Assembly (NCBI GenBank): GCA_026928325.1
Contig: JAIXKS010000005.1
Location: forward strand, 51,886 to 115,885
Direction of reading: 5' to 3'
Length of the DNA: 64,000 nucleotides
Origin: Chitinophagales bacterium
Lineage (GTDB): Bacteria; Bacteroidota; Bacteroidia; Chitinophagales; Saprospiraceae
In this document: positions 45,773 through 54,985 of the stretch, piece by piece
Layout of the letters: each line of letters begins with the position of its first letter
Position numbering within the stretch: the first letter of the stretch is position 1
The notes under the pieces: generated by a model
The model's database searches: none
What the model was told of the DNA's origin: nothing
Seen by the model: only the letters and a program-made list of their open reading frames with translations
Program-made: the position numbers and the translations under genes

Positions 45773-45893
45773 TGGACGATTCTAACAAACCAAATTAAAC
45801 CTTTACACCTTTAAACATATAAACCCAAAAGAAACTCATAACTCATAACTCATTATAACCCTCTACACCAATAAAACCAACCTCCCATATCCA

Positions 45894-47732
45894 TCACATC
45901 TTTACTACCTTACCTTCTCTGACCTTGTGACTACCATCCATGACCTGCCACACATACATCCCTGCTTGCAGTCCACTCATATCCACATTATTCTGCCCAT
46001 AGTAGATGCGCTGTGTGATGACAGGTCTTCCGGTAATATCATAGATATATAATAGGCCATGCGCCGGTATATACTCGCTCAGCGTGAGGACAAGATGGTC
46101 TTGTACCGGATTAGGAAAAATAGCCACATCAGCACTACTTATCGGCTCGTCATCACTACTGCTCGTACCGATCGTGATAGTACGACATACGGTATTGCTG
46201 CTGTTTTCATTACTTACGGTCAGGCATACCTGATAGGTGCCGTTTTTAGGAAAAGCATGATACGGGCTTTGTGTGCTGACGTGTGGACTCCCATCCCCGA
46301 AGTCCCAGCTCCAGGTCTCCGGCCTGAAGTAGCTCAGGTCTGTAAACCGCAGCCGCAGATGATTGTACATATCCGCCTCGTACCGGTACTTGGCGACAGG
46401 GTGGTTGTCTAAGCCGAGAGTATCACATGGTGATCCATCTAACGGACCAAGGCGATAGTGCGGAAAGTTGGGTATGCCCCGGGAAATAGTTGTTGGCATA
46501 AAAACCGAGTGCTGTAGTACCTCGCACGCTTCTCCCGCCTCATCAGGATACTCAATCTTGCTCATCATACGGGTGCTTGCTGAGCTGGGCGATACATATA
46601 TCCTGCCATCAGGCGCTAAGCCCATATAACAAAAATTAACATCACGACCAAAAGTTCGTAAGGTATCATAAGGAAAAAAATATAGAAAGCCATCGAAAGT
46701 GGCGACTCTCTTTTCAGTTTTTAGTGGCAAGGCATCTAGCAGATCATACTGATATATGTAATCCATGTTGCACATATATAGGAATCTGCTGTTATGTGAA
46801 AAGCTGGTTCCTATTCCAAATCTATAATATGAATCTACAGTTATCATATCCGGATCGAAAAGCTGACCACTACACCGGTCAAATTTGGTCAAAACAAGCC
46901 GTGACCCAACGGCCGTAAGTTCTCCCCCTACAAACCAGCTCACCCAATTGCCATCGGGCGATCCATAGACCTGACCTATGCCACCGGCAGGCAATAGTGG
47001 ATCAAAGCCGGTATCGTATTTCGTATGATAGTGTACACCGGCTTTATCAATTAAGAAAACAAAAGCTTCTACTCCGTTTCTTCTAGGTGCGATCAGCCAC
47101 CAATCCCTGCCATTGCCATGACGGATAGCGGTTATGCTTCCTGAAAGCGAGTCCTGGATGATCTTAGTATCTTTGCTGATCAGTTTTCCTTCTTTGTCAT
47201 TTTCATCCACTTCGATCAGCGCGTACCGGATCATGTAGTTATTATAAAAAATATCGGATCGATCCCTTGTAGTATAGAAAGCATAATACCTACCCGACTT
47301 ACCGGGTTCAGGGAGCATTAACGCGTATTGAATCCCCAAAATCCCCCGAGGTATAGATACTCCATTATATTCAAGATTATCATACTCCCAATCTTCACTG
47401 TAATTGATCGTATCCGCTATAGCCCGGTCATATTGATTGTATATAACCATACCATTGGTGTAAGCCAGGATCTTTCCATTGTTATCACAAACACTACTGT
47501 TACAACTTACAAAATCCAGAAAACGCTTTGGATCATAGTATAATTTCGGTGGGTCATAATTGAAGTCAATATTACAAGCGCCGCGTGTCGTATCAGCGGC
47601 ACGATCCGGTAAGACGGTGTCATAAGGTTCATCTCCATATAACCAAATGTAGTCCTCTTTCTGAGAAAGGACAGTAATATTAAAAAGAATAATATAAAAA
47701 ATGATAAATATATATTTTAACATAAAATGCAT
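45894..47732 (-). CDS. Secreted PKD-domain protein with type A T9SS sorting domain
   Basis: 612 residues. The hydrophobic signal peptide ends T-V-L-S-Q (the internal Met4 is an equally good start). Residues about 30-430 form an unassigned region with repeated Y-x-F/Y and G-D-G-N-W patterns reminiscent of a beta-propeller. A PKD domain follows at about 450-525 (W-S-W-D-F-G-D-G-S, then G-T-Y-Q-V-C-L-T-V), and the last ~80 residues (I-F-P-N-P, then D-I-T-G-R and G-M-Y-V-W) are a type A sorting domain. The C-terminal half is unusually GC-rich for the window (62% over 46261-46320 by direct count), suggesting transfer. Function unknown; surface-exposed. Confidence 0.85.
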   Translation of the reverse strand: MHFMLKYIFIIFYIILFNITVLSQKEDYIWLYGDEPYDTVLPDRAADTTRGACNIDFNYDPPKLYYDPKRFLDFVSCNSSVCDNNGKILAYTNGMVIYNQYDRAIADTINYSEDWEYDNLEYNGVSIPRGILGIQYALMLPEPGKSGRYYAFYTTRDRSDIFYNNYMIRYALIEVDENDKEGKLISKDTKIIQDSLSGSITAIRHGNGRDWWLIAPRRNGVEAFVFLIDKAGVHYHTKYDTGFDPLLPAGGIGQVYGSPDGNWVSWFVGGELTAVGSRLVLTKFDRCSGQLFDPDMITVDSYYRFGIGTSFSHNSRFLYMCNMDYIYQYDLLDALPLKTEKRVATFDGFLYFFPYDTLRTFGRDVNFCYMGLAPDGRIYVSPSSASTRMMSKIEYPDEAGEACEVLQHSVFMPTTISRGIPNFPHYRLGPLDGSPCDTLGLDNHPVAKYRYEADMYNHLRLRFTDLSYFRPETWSWDFGDGSPHVSTQSPYHAFPKNGTYQVCLTVSNENSSNTVCRTITIGTSSSDDEPISSADVAIFPNPVQDHLVLTLSEYIPAHGLLYIYDITGRPVITQRIYYGQNNVDMSGLQAGMYVWQVMDGSHKVREGKVVKM

Positions 47733-47746
47733 TTAAAGTCATGTTT

Positions 47747-47787
47747 AAAATTGGCAGAGACCAGGTCAACAGATCTCTGCCAATTTT
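47747..47787 (-). terminator. Intrinsic terminator after the orphan sorting-domain gene
   Basis: AAAATTGGCAGAGA (47747-47760) and TCTCTGCCAATTTT (47774-47787) are perfect 14-bp inverted arms around a 13-nt loop, ending in TTTT on the minus strand. It starts 5 bp after the stub's stop and precedes the 612-residue gene, so that gene must have its own promoter. Confidence 0.8.
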
Positions 47788-47792
47788 ATGTA

Positions 47793-48098
47793 TTATTCAA
47801 TAATAATCAGCTTACCGGTATATACTGATTGACTTTCAGATAGTATATTATAGATGTAAACTCCGGGCTTTAGATGTCCTAAATCTAATGTCAACTGCCC
47901 TTCATGCATCGGGATAGTGTATTCATACAAGTGCTGCCCCATCAAATCTGATACAATAAATTGGTCTGCGATAGGGTCGCTTGCAAGATTGATATGAATA
48001 CGTCCGGTAGTAGGGTTAGGATATACTTCAATACGATTAGGTCGGTCTGTATTCTTACTGCGATGTTCCACCTCGGGTGTACAGTTCTGCTCAATCAT
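47793..48098 (-). CDS. Orphan type A T9SS sorting domain (probable gene fragment)
   Basis: About 101 residues from the ATG at 48098 (106 from a TTG at 48113). The protein is almost only a sorting domain: I-E-V-Y-P-N-P-T-T-G, then F-I-V-S-D-L-M-G-Q and G-V-Y-I-Y-N-I. There is no signal peptide, so it could not reach the T9SS, and a stop lies just upstream in frame (48132-48134). It is most likely the 3' remnant of a larger cargo gene, though a TATCTTTG box (48144-48151) and a perfect terminator make it look like a complete transcription unit. Confidence 0.6.
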   Translation of the reverse strand: MIEQNCTPEVEHRSKNTDRPNRIEVYPNPTTGRIHINLASDPIADQFIVSDLMGQHLYEYTIPMHEGQLTLDLGHLKPGVYIYNILSESQSVYTGKLIIIE

Positions 48099-48143
48099 AA
48101 AATGTATTCTCAAAATCGGATTTAGGAAAAATTAATATCCTTA

Positions 48144-48151
48144 CAAAGATA
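48144..48151 (-). promoter_or_regulatory. -7 box (TATCTTTG) upstream of the orphan sorting-domain gene
   Basis: Exact TAnnTTTG on the minus strand, 45 nt before the ATG at 48098. A TTG lies only 12 nt upstream of it, too close for the standard spacing. Confidence 0.35.
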
Positions 48152-48300
48152 ATACAAAAAATTCAATGTTGTTAGAATCTCTTTTAAAAAAATCGTATTT
48201 TTATTTCTTTAAATTATTTTTTAACCAAATTTAGATAGAAAATATGTAAATACCTTTTGAATCAGAGCAAAGATTGTAAAATTCAAAAGAGAAGAGTGAT

Positions 48301-48368
48301 AATGGACAATGGAAAGTTGAAAGTTAAAAGTTGAGAATGTTGATAGCTGTTAGCTGTTAGCTGTTAGC
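48301..48368 (+). repeat. Imperfect simple-repeat tract, copy 2
   Basis: It shares GGACAATGGAAAGTTGAAAG and GTTGAGAATGTTG with copy 1 (45693-45772), then shows three exact TAGCTGT units. It lies in the 338-bp gap between the orphan stub and tex; the rest of that gap is AT-rich, with tandem-like CTTTTACA and CTTTAAAC tails and no gene. Confidence 0.6.
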
Positions 48369-48451
48369 AAATGTTTGCTGGAATTTACACTTTTACACTT
48401 TTAAACCTTTAAACCATTAAACAACTCCTCAAATCAACAGTAAAAATTAAA

Positions 48452-50584
48452 CTAAAATAGCAACGTCAAATTGATACGTTTTCGACTTACGTCCACTTCT
48501 GTAATTTTAACTTTCAATTCCTGACCAAGGTGTAAAACCTCCGATGGACTTTGAATAAATCTGTTGGTAATCTGTGAAATGTGCAATAAGGCATCTTGCT
48601 TGGCGCCAATATCGACAAAAGCACCAAAATTAGTCAAGTTGGTTACAATGCCTGGTACGACCATATCTACATGCAAATCGTGGATACTTCGTATGCGTTC
48701 GTCAAAATCAAAAGGTCTGGCCTGACCTCTAGGATCTAAGCCTGGCTTGTCCAATTCCTTCATAATATCTTGAAGTGTCGGAAGCCCTGATTTATCATTT
48801 ATAAAATCATTTAGATTTATCTTTGCTCTTGCTTCCTTAGCCTCTACAAAGACGGACAATTCGAGCTTCAATTGCTTTGCCATCTTAGAAACTAGATGGT
48901 AAGATTCCGGGTGAACACCCGTATTATCCAAAAGATTTTCGCCATTTCTGATTCTCAAGAAACCCGATGCTTGTTCAAAAGCTTTAGCGCCAAGTCTCGG
49001 CACTTTTTTCAATTGTTCGATGTTAGAAAAATCACCATTTTCTCGTCGATAATTGACAATATTCTTAGCAAGGCCTGGTCCGATACCAGCAACATAGGTC
49101 AAAATATGTTCAGAAGCCGTATTCAGATTGACACCAACATTGTTGACACAACGCTCCACCGTCATATCGAGATTTTCTTTGAGTTTACCTTGATGTACGT
49201 CGTGTTGATATTGTCCTACGCCGATTGATTTGGCATCGATTTTCACAAGCTCTGCTAGAGGATCCATCAATCGCCTGCCGATAGAGATAGCACCTCTTAC
49301 CGTAATATCTTGATTTGGGAATTCTTCTCTGGCGACATCCGACGCCGAATAAATGGAAGCTCCACTTTCACTAACCATATAAACTTCCGGACGACGATCA
49401 AAATGAATGCCATCAACTAAGCCCTTCGTTTCGCGAGAAGCCGTACCATTGCCAATACTTATTGCGTCAATTTGGTATTTATCAACCAAATGCCGGATGA
49501 TATGTTCAGCTTCAGCCTTTTGCTTCTGCGGTTCGTGAGGAAAGATCGTTTGATATTCTAAAAAATCACCGTTAGCGTTGAGACATACGACCTTACAGCC
49601 CGTTCTAAAACCCGGATCTATGGCCAATACCGCCTTCTGTCCCAACGGTGGTGAAAGCAACAATTGTCTGAGATTATCGGAAAATACACGAATGGCTTCA
49701 TCATCAGCTTTTTCCTTAAATTCGTTAAAAATTTGCGTTTCGATGGTCGGAAAAATCAACCTTTTATATCCGTCACTGATTGCATCCGCAATGATATCTG
49801 CTGCTGCTCCTTTCGAACGTATAAATTTTCGGTCGATCATGTCAAGCATCCTATCATCATCCACGACCAAAGACAAGCGAAGCATATCTTCATTTTTTCC
49901 TCGCATCATGGCCAAAAACCGATGCGAAGGGCATTTCGAAAGTGGCTCTTCAAAATCAAAATAATCTTGAAAATGTATCGCTTCTTCCTTCATTTTGGCG
50001 TTTTTCTTCGAACTGATTTTTGCAAATTTTCTGAAATTTTGTCTCAATCTTTCTCGAATATCCTGATCCTCACTAATCCATTCTGCTATAATATCTTGCG
50101 CACCTGAGATTGCATCATCAATACTTGGCACTTGGGCATTCAAAAATCTTTTTGCTTCTGAAGAAATAGCATCGTTGCGTTGACTCATAATGATTTTCGC
50201 CAAGGGTTCGAGGCCCTGTTCTCTAGCAATCCCGGCACGAGTTTTCTTTTTTCGCTTATATGGAAGGTATAAATCTTCTAATTCATTTGCATCATAAGTT
50301 GTTTCAATTTTAGCTTTGAGTTCCGGTGTCAGCTTATCTTGCTCTTCAATTGCTGCAATAATGGTCAGTTTCCTTTCTTCCAGTTCGAGGAGCTTTTTCA
50401 TGTGTTTTTGAATATCAGCAATCTGAACCTCATCCAAACTTCCGGTCATTTCTTTTCGATAGCGCGCTATAAATGGCAACGTCGCACCTTCTGACAAAAG
50501 CGACATCGTATTTTTAACAGCCCATGACTGAATACCCAAGGCTTGAGCGATTAAGGTGGTGTGTTGTGGATATAATACCTCCAT
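48452..50584 (-). CDS. tex: RNA-binding transcription accessory protein Tex
   Basis: 710 residues, the standard Tex length. An N-terminal helical region (about 1-300) has the L-P-F-I-A-R-Y-R-K-E motif. A YqgF/RNase H-like domain begins L-A-I-D-P-G-F-R-T-G-C (about 320). A helix-hairpin-helix region follows near 480-560 (I-G-P-G-L-A-K-N-I-V-N-Y-R), and a C-terminal S1 RNA-binding domain (about 635-710; G-A-F-V-D-I-G, H-I-S-Q-I). Tex binds nucleic acid and affects transcription and stress survival. Single gene with a two-box promoter. Confidence 0.95.
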   Translation of the reverse strand: MEVLYPQHTTLIAQALGIQSWAVKNTMSLLSEGATLPFIARYRKEMTGSLDEVQIADIQKHMKKLLELEERKLTIIAAIEEQDKLTPELKAKIETTYDANELEDLYLPYKRKKKTRAGIAREQGLEPLAKIIMSQRNDAISSEAKRFLNAQVPSIDDAISGAQDIIAEWISEDQDIRERLRQNFRKFAKISSKKNAKMKEEAIHFQDYFDFEEPLSKCPSHRFLAMMRGKNEDMLRLSLVVDDDRMLDMIDRKFIRSKGAAADIIADAISDGYKRLIFPTIETQIFNEFKEKADDEAIRVFSDNLRQLLLSPPLGQKAVLAIDPGFRTGCKVVCLNANGDFLEYQTIFPHEPQKQKAEAEHIIRHLVDKYQIDAISIGNGTASRETKGLVDGIHFDRRPEVYMVSESGASIYSASDVAREEFPNQDITVRGAISIGRRLMDPLAELVKIDAKSIGVGQYQHDVHQGKLKENLDMTVERCVNNVGVNLNTASEHILTYVAGIGPGLAKNIVNYRRENGDFSNIEQLKKVPRLGAKAFEQASGFLRIRNGENLLDNTGVHPESYHLVSKMAKQLKLELSVFVEAKEARAKINLNDFINDKSGLPTLQDIMKELDKPGLDPRGQARPFDFDERIRSIHDLHVDMVVPGIVTNLTNFGAFVDIGAKQDALLHISQITNRFIQSPSEVLHLGQELKVKITEVDVSRKRINLTLLF

Positions 50585-50604
50585 GATTTTTATTAAAATG
50601 GCTG

Positions 50605-50634
50605 CAAAGCTACAAAAATCATACGCTTTCCCAA
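50605..50634 (-). promoter_or_regulatory. Bacteroidota two-box promoter for tex
   Basis: On the minus strand TTG (50632-50634), 19 nt, TAGCTTTG (50605-50612). Consensus boxes and ideal spacing, with the -7 box 20 nt before the tex ATG. Confidence 0.65.
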
Positions 50635-50807
50635 GAGATCACCCTTCAATTTGCCCATGAAAAATACAAATATTTCCTAACAAACAGTCAACACGATTAC
50701 AGCCGCAAATTCATAGAGAATGGCATTATAATGTCAAGAAAAAGACTTCCTTGAAAAAACATCTCTTGAAAATTTTCGTTTCTTATAGGGCAGTACCTGA
50801 TTTTTGT

Positions 50808-50815
50808 TATTTTTG
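50808..50815 (+). promoter_or_regulatory. -7 box (TATTTTTG) right before the type B cargo gene
   Basis: Exact TAnnTTTG only 4 nt before the ATG at 50820. If active, the transcript would start at or just inside the start codon (leaderless) or the true start would be further in. No TTG is seen at the right spacing. Confidence 0.3.
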
Positions 50816-50819
50816 TAGT

Positions 50820-53534
50820 ATGAAGAAGCAATTTCGATTTTGGCTGTTGATTTTATGGTTGGGTTTAACTCAGGTTTCGCTGTATGCTACACATAACCGT
50901 GCTGGCGAAATCACCTATCGTCAGTTAAGCCCATTAACCATTGAATTAACGATCACGACTTATACCAAGGCAAGTAGTGTCGCAGCCGATCGGGATAGTT
51001 TAGATGTCAATTGGGGCGATGGTACGACACAATTTGTTCGTAGGGACAATTCCAGAACCAAGTTCGAACCCAATGATATAAAAATCAATTACTATGTGGC
51101 GCAGCATACCTATCCTGGAGTAGCAACCTACACGGTATCTTTTTTGGATCCCAATAGGATTAGTGGCATCCTCAACGTCAATTATCCCAATTCTATAGAT
51201 ATTCCTTTTTTTCTATCTACGACTTTTACGCTATTAGACCAGCAATTTCAAGGATTTAACAATTCTGCAGTACTACTTCAGCCACCGATTGATATAGGTT
51301 GTGTCAACAAGGTATTTATTCACAATCCCAATGCTTATGATCCGGATGGAGATAGTTTGGCCTACGAGCTAACGCCACCATTACAAGACATAAATGTGCC
51401 CGTGCCGGGATATCGATATCCCAATGAAGTCGGAACAGTCAGCGGAAATCGATTAACCATCAATCCTACAACAGGTGAAATACGCTGGGACAGCCCTAAA
51501 ATCCAAGGAGAATACAATATTGCGATTAAAATCAAAGAGTACCGCAACGGGCGTTTAATCAATGTCATTTTACGCGATATGCAGATTTTCATCAAAGCCT
51601 GCGATAATGAACCGCCGATTATAGATATAGAAGATGAACTTTGTGTAGTCGCGGGCACAACGATCAACCTACCTATAAGCGTATCCGATCCCAACACCAA
51701 CCAGAAGGTAAAACTAACTGCTACAGGTGGCCCATTTACAATCAAATATCCGGCTAGACTAGAAGGACCGAGTCATTTTACGCCGATTCCTTTTGCAGCC
51801 AATCTAGTTTGGGAAACCAATTGCAATCACATTTCCAACCAATATTATCAGATTGTGCTTCGTGCTGTGGACAATTTTTATCCGGATTCGACAGGATTAG
51901 CCACCTTAAAGACCGTTCGAATAAAAGTAGTCGGACCAGCACCGCAAAATCTCGAAACTCGAGCTATGCAGGATGGTGTTCTCTTAGATTGGGATCAACC
52001 CTACGCTTGTGAAGTTACCGAAAATGGTTTTTTTCAGGGCTTTTCGATATGGCGAAAAGAAACTTCCACACGCATAGAACCCGATACTTGTAATCCCGGC
52101 CTTTCAGGTGGACCTTATACGAAGATTGTTTTCAAGACGTTACAACATGAAAACGGCAGATATTATCATTTAGATCAAACGGTAGAAAAGGGCAAAGCTT
52201 ATTGTTATCGAGTGCTCGCAGAGTTTGCTAAACTCACCCTTACGGGAAATCCATTCAACAAAGTCGAAAGCTTGCCATCAGATGAATCTTGCATCATACT
52301 CAAAAGAGAAGCACCTCTGATTACTAAAGTTTCGGTAGAAAATACAGACATAGCAAATGGGCAGATTTTGATTCGATGGACAAAGCCACAAGCAGAACAA
52401 TTAGATACCATCGTCAATCCGGGACCCTATACCTATGAAGTATGGCGATCATCGGATGGCAATAATTACAGTACAGTTCATACCCAGATGATACCCTATT
52501 TTAATACTAATTTAGATACTGTATTTCTGGATTCTGGCCTCAATACGCTAGCTCAACCCTATCATTACAAGGTAATTATACGAAGTGCGACGGGCAGTAC
52601 CTTTGCATCTAGCGATGCAACTTCAGTTTATCTTACAACCCAACCTACAGACAGACAAGTCAATCTCACATGGTCAGCTGTTGTGCCTTGGGCTAATTAT
52701 CAATATCACATATTCCGAAAAGAGGCGACAGACCCGGATTTTATCCAAATCGCAACGACCGAGACACCCGATTATCAAGGCAAAAACCTATCCAACGATC
52801 GCACGTATTGTTATAAAATAGAAACCATTGGCACGTATGCCATTCAAGGCATCGAAGATCCCATTTTTAATTTTTCGCAAGAGATATGCAGTCAACCTAT
52901 CGACAATGTCCCGCCTTGCCCTATAACGATTCGCGTGGAAAACATTTGTGACCGTCCGGGAACAGATATAGATCCCGATTACTTATACAATGAGATTTAT
53001 TGGACGCATCCATTCGAAATTTGTCCTGAAATAGCGCATGACGTCGCCGGTTATAACATATATTTTGCAGCAAGTACGGAAGATACGCCAATAAAAATAC
53101 AGACCATAACGGACGAATCCGAGCTCAAATACATCCATTATCCGAATCAAGGATTATCAGGCTGTTATATGGTCTCCTCCTTCGATCATACCGGCAATGA
53201 AAGTGAATTGAGTGAAAAAATATGCGTAGATAGCTGTCCATTTTATGAACTTCCGAATACCTTTACGCCGAATGGCGACGGGCATAACGATATATTCAAA
53301 CCTACCAAAAACATCTTTATACATCGGATAGACTTCAAAGTTTATAACCAATGGGGCAATCTTGTATTTGAAACGACTGATCCCGAGATAAATTGGGATG
53401 GTTCTACCTTAAACAACAAGCCGTTAGCAGATGGTACCTACTATTATACGTGTGAAGTTTTTGAAAATAGAGTTTCCGGCGTAGAAGTATCAGACAAACC
53501 ATTAAGTGGCTTTATTCATTTATTAAGAAATTAA
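50820..53534 (+). CDS. Secreted PKD/fibronectin-type protein with type B T9SS sorting domain
   Basis: 904 residues from the ATG at 50820, which starts a clear signal peptide (L-L-I-L-W-L-G-L-T, ending L-Y-A-T); an upstream ATG at 50751 would place 23 residues before it and is rejected. N-terminal beta-sandwich (T-H-N-R-A-G-E-I-T-Y; N-W-G-D-G-T-T), Asp-rich cadherin-like repeats, and three or four fibronectin-III-like domains (about 370-780). The C-terminus, F-T-P-N-G-D-G-H-N-D then W-G-N-L-V-F-E and N-W-D-G-S, is the classic gliding-motility type B sorting domain. Proteins of this kind are exported to the cell surface. It is 7 bp upstream of riboflavin synthase. Confidence 0.88.
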   Translation: MKKQFRFWLLILWLGLTQVSLYATHNRAGEITYRQLSPLTIELTITTYTKASSVAADRDSLDVNWGDGTTQFVRRDNSRTKFEPNDIKINYYVAQHTYPGVATYTVSFLDPNRISGILNVNYPNSIDIPFFLSTTFTLLDQQFQGFNNSAVLLQPPIDIGCVNKVFIHNPNAYDPDGDSLAYELTPPLQDINVPVPGYRYPNEVGTVSGNRLTINPTTGEIRWDSPKIQGEYNIAIKIKEYRNGRLINVILRDMQIFIKACDNEPPIIDIEDELCVVAGTTINLPISVSDPNTNQKVKLTATGGPFTIKYPARLEGPSHFTPIPFAANLVWETNCNHISNQYYQIVLRAVDNFYPDSTGLATLKTVRIKVVGPAPQNLETRAMQDGVLLDWDQPYACEVTENGFFQGFSIWRKETSTRIEPDTCNPGLSGGPYTKIVFKTLQHENGRYYHLDQTVEKGKAYCYRVLAEFAKLTLTGNPFNKVESLPSDESCIILKREAPLITKVSVENTDIANGQILIRWTKPQAEQLDTIVNPGPYTYEVWRSSDGNNYSTVHTQMIPYFNTNLDTVFLDSGLNTLAQPYHYKVIIRSATGSTFASSDATSVYLTTQPTDRQVNLTWSAVVPWANYQYHIFRKEATDPDFIQIATTETPDYQGKNLSNDRTYCYKIETIGTYAIQGIEDPIFNFSQEICSQPIDNVPPCPITIRVENICDRPGTDIDPDYLYNEIYWTHPFEICPEIAHDVAGYNIYFAASTEDTPIKIQTITDESELKYIHYPNQGLSGCYMVSSFDHTGNESELSEKICVDSCPFYELPNTFTPNGDGHNDIFKPTKNIFIHRIDFKVYNQWGNLVFETTDPEINWDGSTLNNKPLADGTYYYTCEVFENRVSGVEVSDKPLSGFIHLLRN

Positions 53535-53541
53535 CCAGTTT

Positions 53542-54141
53542 ATGTTTAGCGGCATCATTGAATCCCTTGGAATCGTTACCGATCTTCGCGATGAAGGAAG
53601 TAACCGACATATTACGATACAATCTTCATTAAGTCACGAAGTCTATATCGATCAAAGTATTGCCCACAACGGTGTTTGTCTAACGGTCGTAGCCATCAAG
53701 GATGATACCTACACCGTGACCGCTATTGACGAGACACTTCGAAAATCCAATTTGGGTCAACTTCAAGTCGGACAATCCGTCAATCTTGAACGAGCATTAA
53801 CGGCAGGACAGCGACTTGATGGGCATTTCGTCCAAGGTCATGTCGATACTACAGCGACTTGTATTGGGATTGAGCCACAGGATGGCAGTTGGATATTTCG
53901 ATTTAAAACGAGTCAGGAATTTGACAATCTTTTGGTAGAAAAAGGATCTATTTGTATCAATGGCATCAGTCTTACGCTTATAGATGCGGCTTGGGATCAC
54001 TTCTCTATTGGCGTCATTCCTTACACCTTTGAACACACTAATCTCTCGAAACTAAAAATTCAAGAAACAGTCAATTTAGAGTTCGATATATTAGGAAAAT
54101 ACATCCATAAGTACCTTCAAAATCTCAAATTGACAAAATAG
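53542..54141 (+). CDS. ribE: Riboflavin synthase, alpha subunit
   Basis: 199 residues, full length. Two homologous barrels are visible: the first opens M-F-S-G-I-I-E-S-L-G and contains H-N-G-V-C-L-T-V, the second starts around D-G-H-F-V-Q-G-H-V-D and contains I-N-G-I-S-L-T-L, the usual duplicated lumazine sites. It converts two 6,7-dimethyl-8-ribityllumazine to riboflavin in the cytoplasm. It follows the T9SS cargo gene by 7 bp; no FMN riboswitch is seen. Cotranscription with a secreted-protein gene appears incidental. Confidence 0.94.
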   Translation: MFSGIIESLGIVTDLRDEGSNRHITIQSSLSHEVYIDQSIAHNGVCLTVVAIKDDTYTVTAIDETLRKSNLGQLQVGQSVNLERALTAGQRLDGHFVQGHVDTTATCIGIEPQDGSWIFRFKTSQEFDNLLVEKGSICINGISLTLIDAAWDHFSIGVIPYTFEHTNLSKLKIQETVNLEFDILGKYIHKYLQNLKLTK

Positions 54142-54174
54142 CGCATCGGACATCTATTTATTGATAAAAAGTAA

Positions 54175-54182
54175 TAACTTTG
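54175..54182 (+). promoter_or_regulatory. -7 box (TAACTTTG) upstream of the lipoprotein gene at 54215
   Basis: Exact TAnnTTTG, 32 nt before the ATG. A TTG at 54161 is only 11 nt upstream, too near for the standard spacing. Confidence 0.4.
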
Positions 54183-54214
54183 CGCCCAATTTTTAAAATA
54201 ACCATAATCGAATA

Positions 54215-54736
54215 ATGAAAACAATACAAGGCATAATCCTAATTTTCATCTTGGCTTTTAGCATTTCAGCATGTAAAAACGAAGCAAATACAGAAAGCCA
54301 AAACCTCTCAGACAAAAAAACTTCATCGGCCAAAAATGATTCAAAAGCATTGGCAGGTACTGGTGTTGAGGATATTTCAGAAAACTTTGTTTTGGATCAG
54401 ACCCAGATCATTCAGCCGGGTAATGTAGGTTTTAATTTTAAAACACACAATGCATTTAGAGTGTATATCACCGCTTTGGGAAGCAACAATATTGACTTTG
54501 AAGGCAATCAGATTTTAGCTATTTTTGCCGACGAAACGGTAAAAGAAACTTTTTTCAAAGTAGAGAGTTTCGATAGTTCCGGCGAACAACCGATACTAAG
54601 CGTCACCACCATAGTAACAGAAAATACGGTTCCTGCATACCGACCATCTTATGTCGTAACGGTTCCAAGAAGCGTAGAAGGCTTCCCAATCATCAAAGTT
54701 GACGGTGCTGAAATTCCGGTCTTTATTATCGAGTAA
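54215..54736 (+). CDS. Lipoprotein, unknown function
   Basis: 173 residues. Lipobox F-S-I-S-A-C-K with lipidated Cys20, then a polar Lys/Ser/Asn/Glu-rich linker to about 50. The remaining ~120 residues alternate beta-like strands (V-G-F-N-F-K-T-H-N-A-F-R-V-Y-I-T, then P-S-Y-V-V-T-V-P) ending I-P-V-F-I-I-E. I do not recognise the family. It probably sits in the outer membrane facing the periplasm or, if exported, the surface. It has its own -7 box and no operon partner. Confidence 0.7.
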   Translation: MKTIQGIILIFILAFSISACKNEANTESQNLSDKKTSSAKNDSKALAGTGVEDISENFVLDQTQIIQPGNVGFNFKTHNAFRVYITALGSNNIDFEGNQILAIFADETVKETFFKVESFDSSGEQPILSVTTIVTENTVPAYRPSYVVTVPRSVEGFPIIKVDGAEIPVFIIE

Positions 54737-54983
54737 GTACGATCACGAAAGGTTCTATTTCGTCCTAATATTGGGGTAGAAAGAGAACATGACATAACCA
54801 AGTGTTCAGTTTGTATATGATTAATAAGCCCAAGAACTTATTTAATGATATTTTCGTTATAGATTTTGTACCAAGTTATCACGAGATGAAACTCATTCGC
54901 TGGTTTTTAAGATTATTCAAGAAAGACTGTTGTTCTTAGGATTTGGATATATCGCAAGATATTGAAGTTAAGTCATCTTGGCT
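54737..54983. other. Intergenic stretch before repeat copy C
   Basis: No gene is seen. It contains AGAGAACATGACAT (54782-54795) and ATCACGAGAT (54888-54897), the two blocks shared in order with 10879-10966. The gap as a whole continues through element C to the gene at 55298. Confidence 0.4.
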
Positions 54984-54985
54984 TA

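Noticed and set aside
50751..50819. Upstream ATG for the type B cargo gene
   Set aside because: It would put 23 residues before a clear signal peptide that starts at 50820.
53535..53541. FMN riboswitch before riboflavin synthase
   Set aside because: Only 7 bp separate it from the upstream gene, leaving no room for one.
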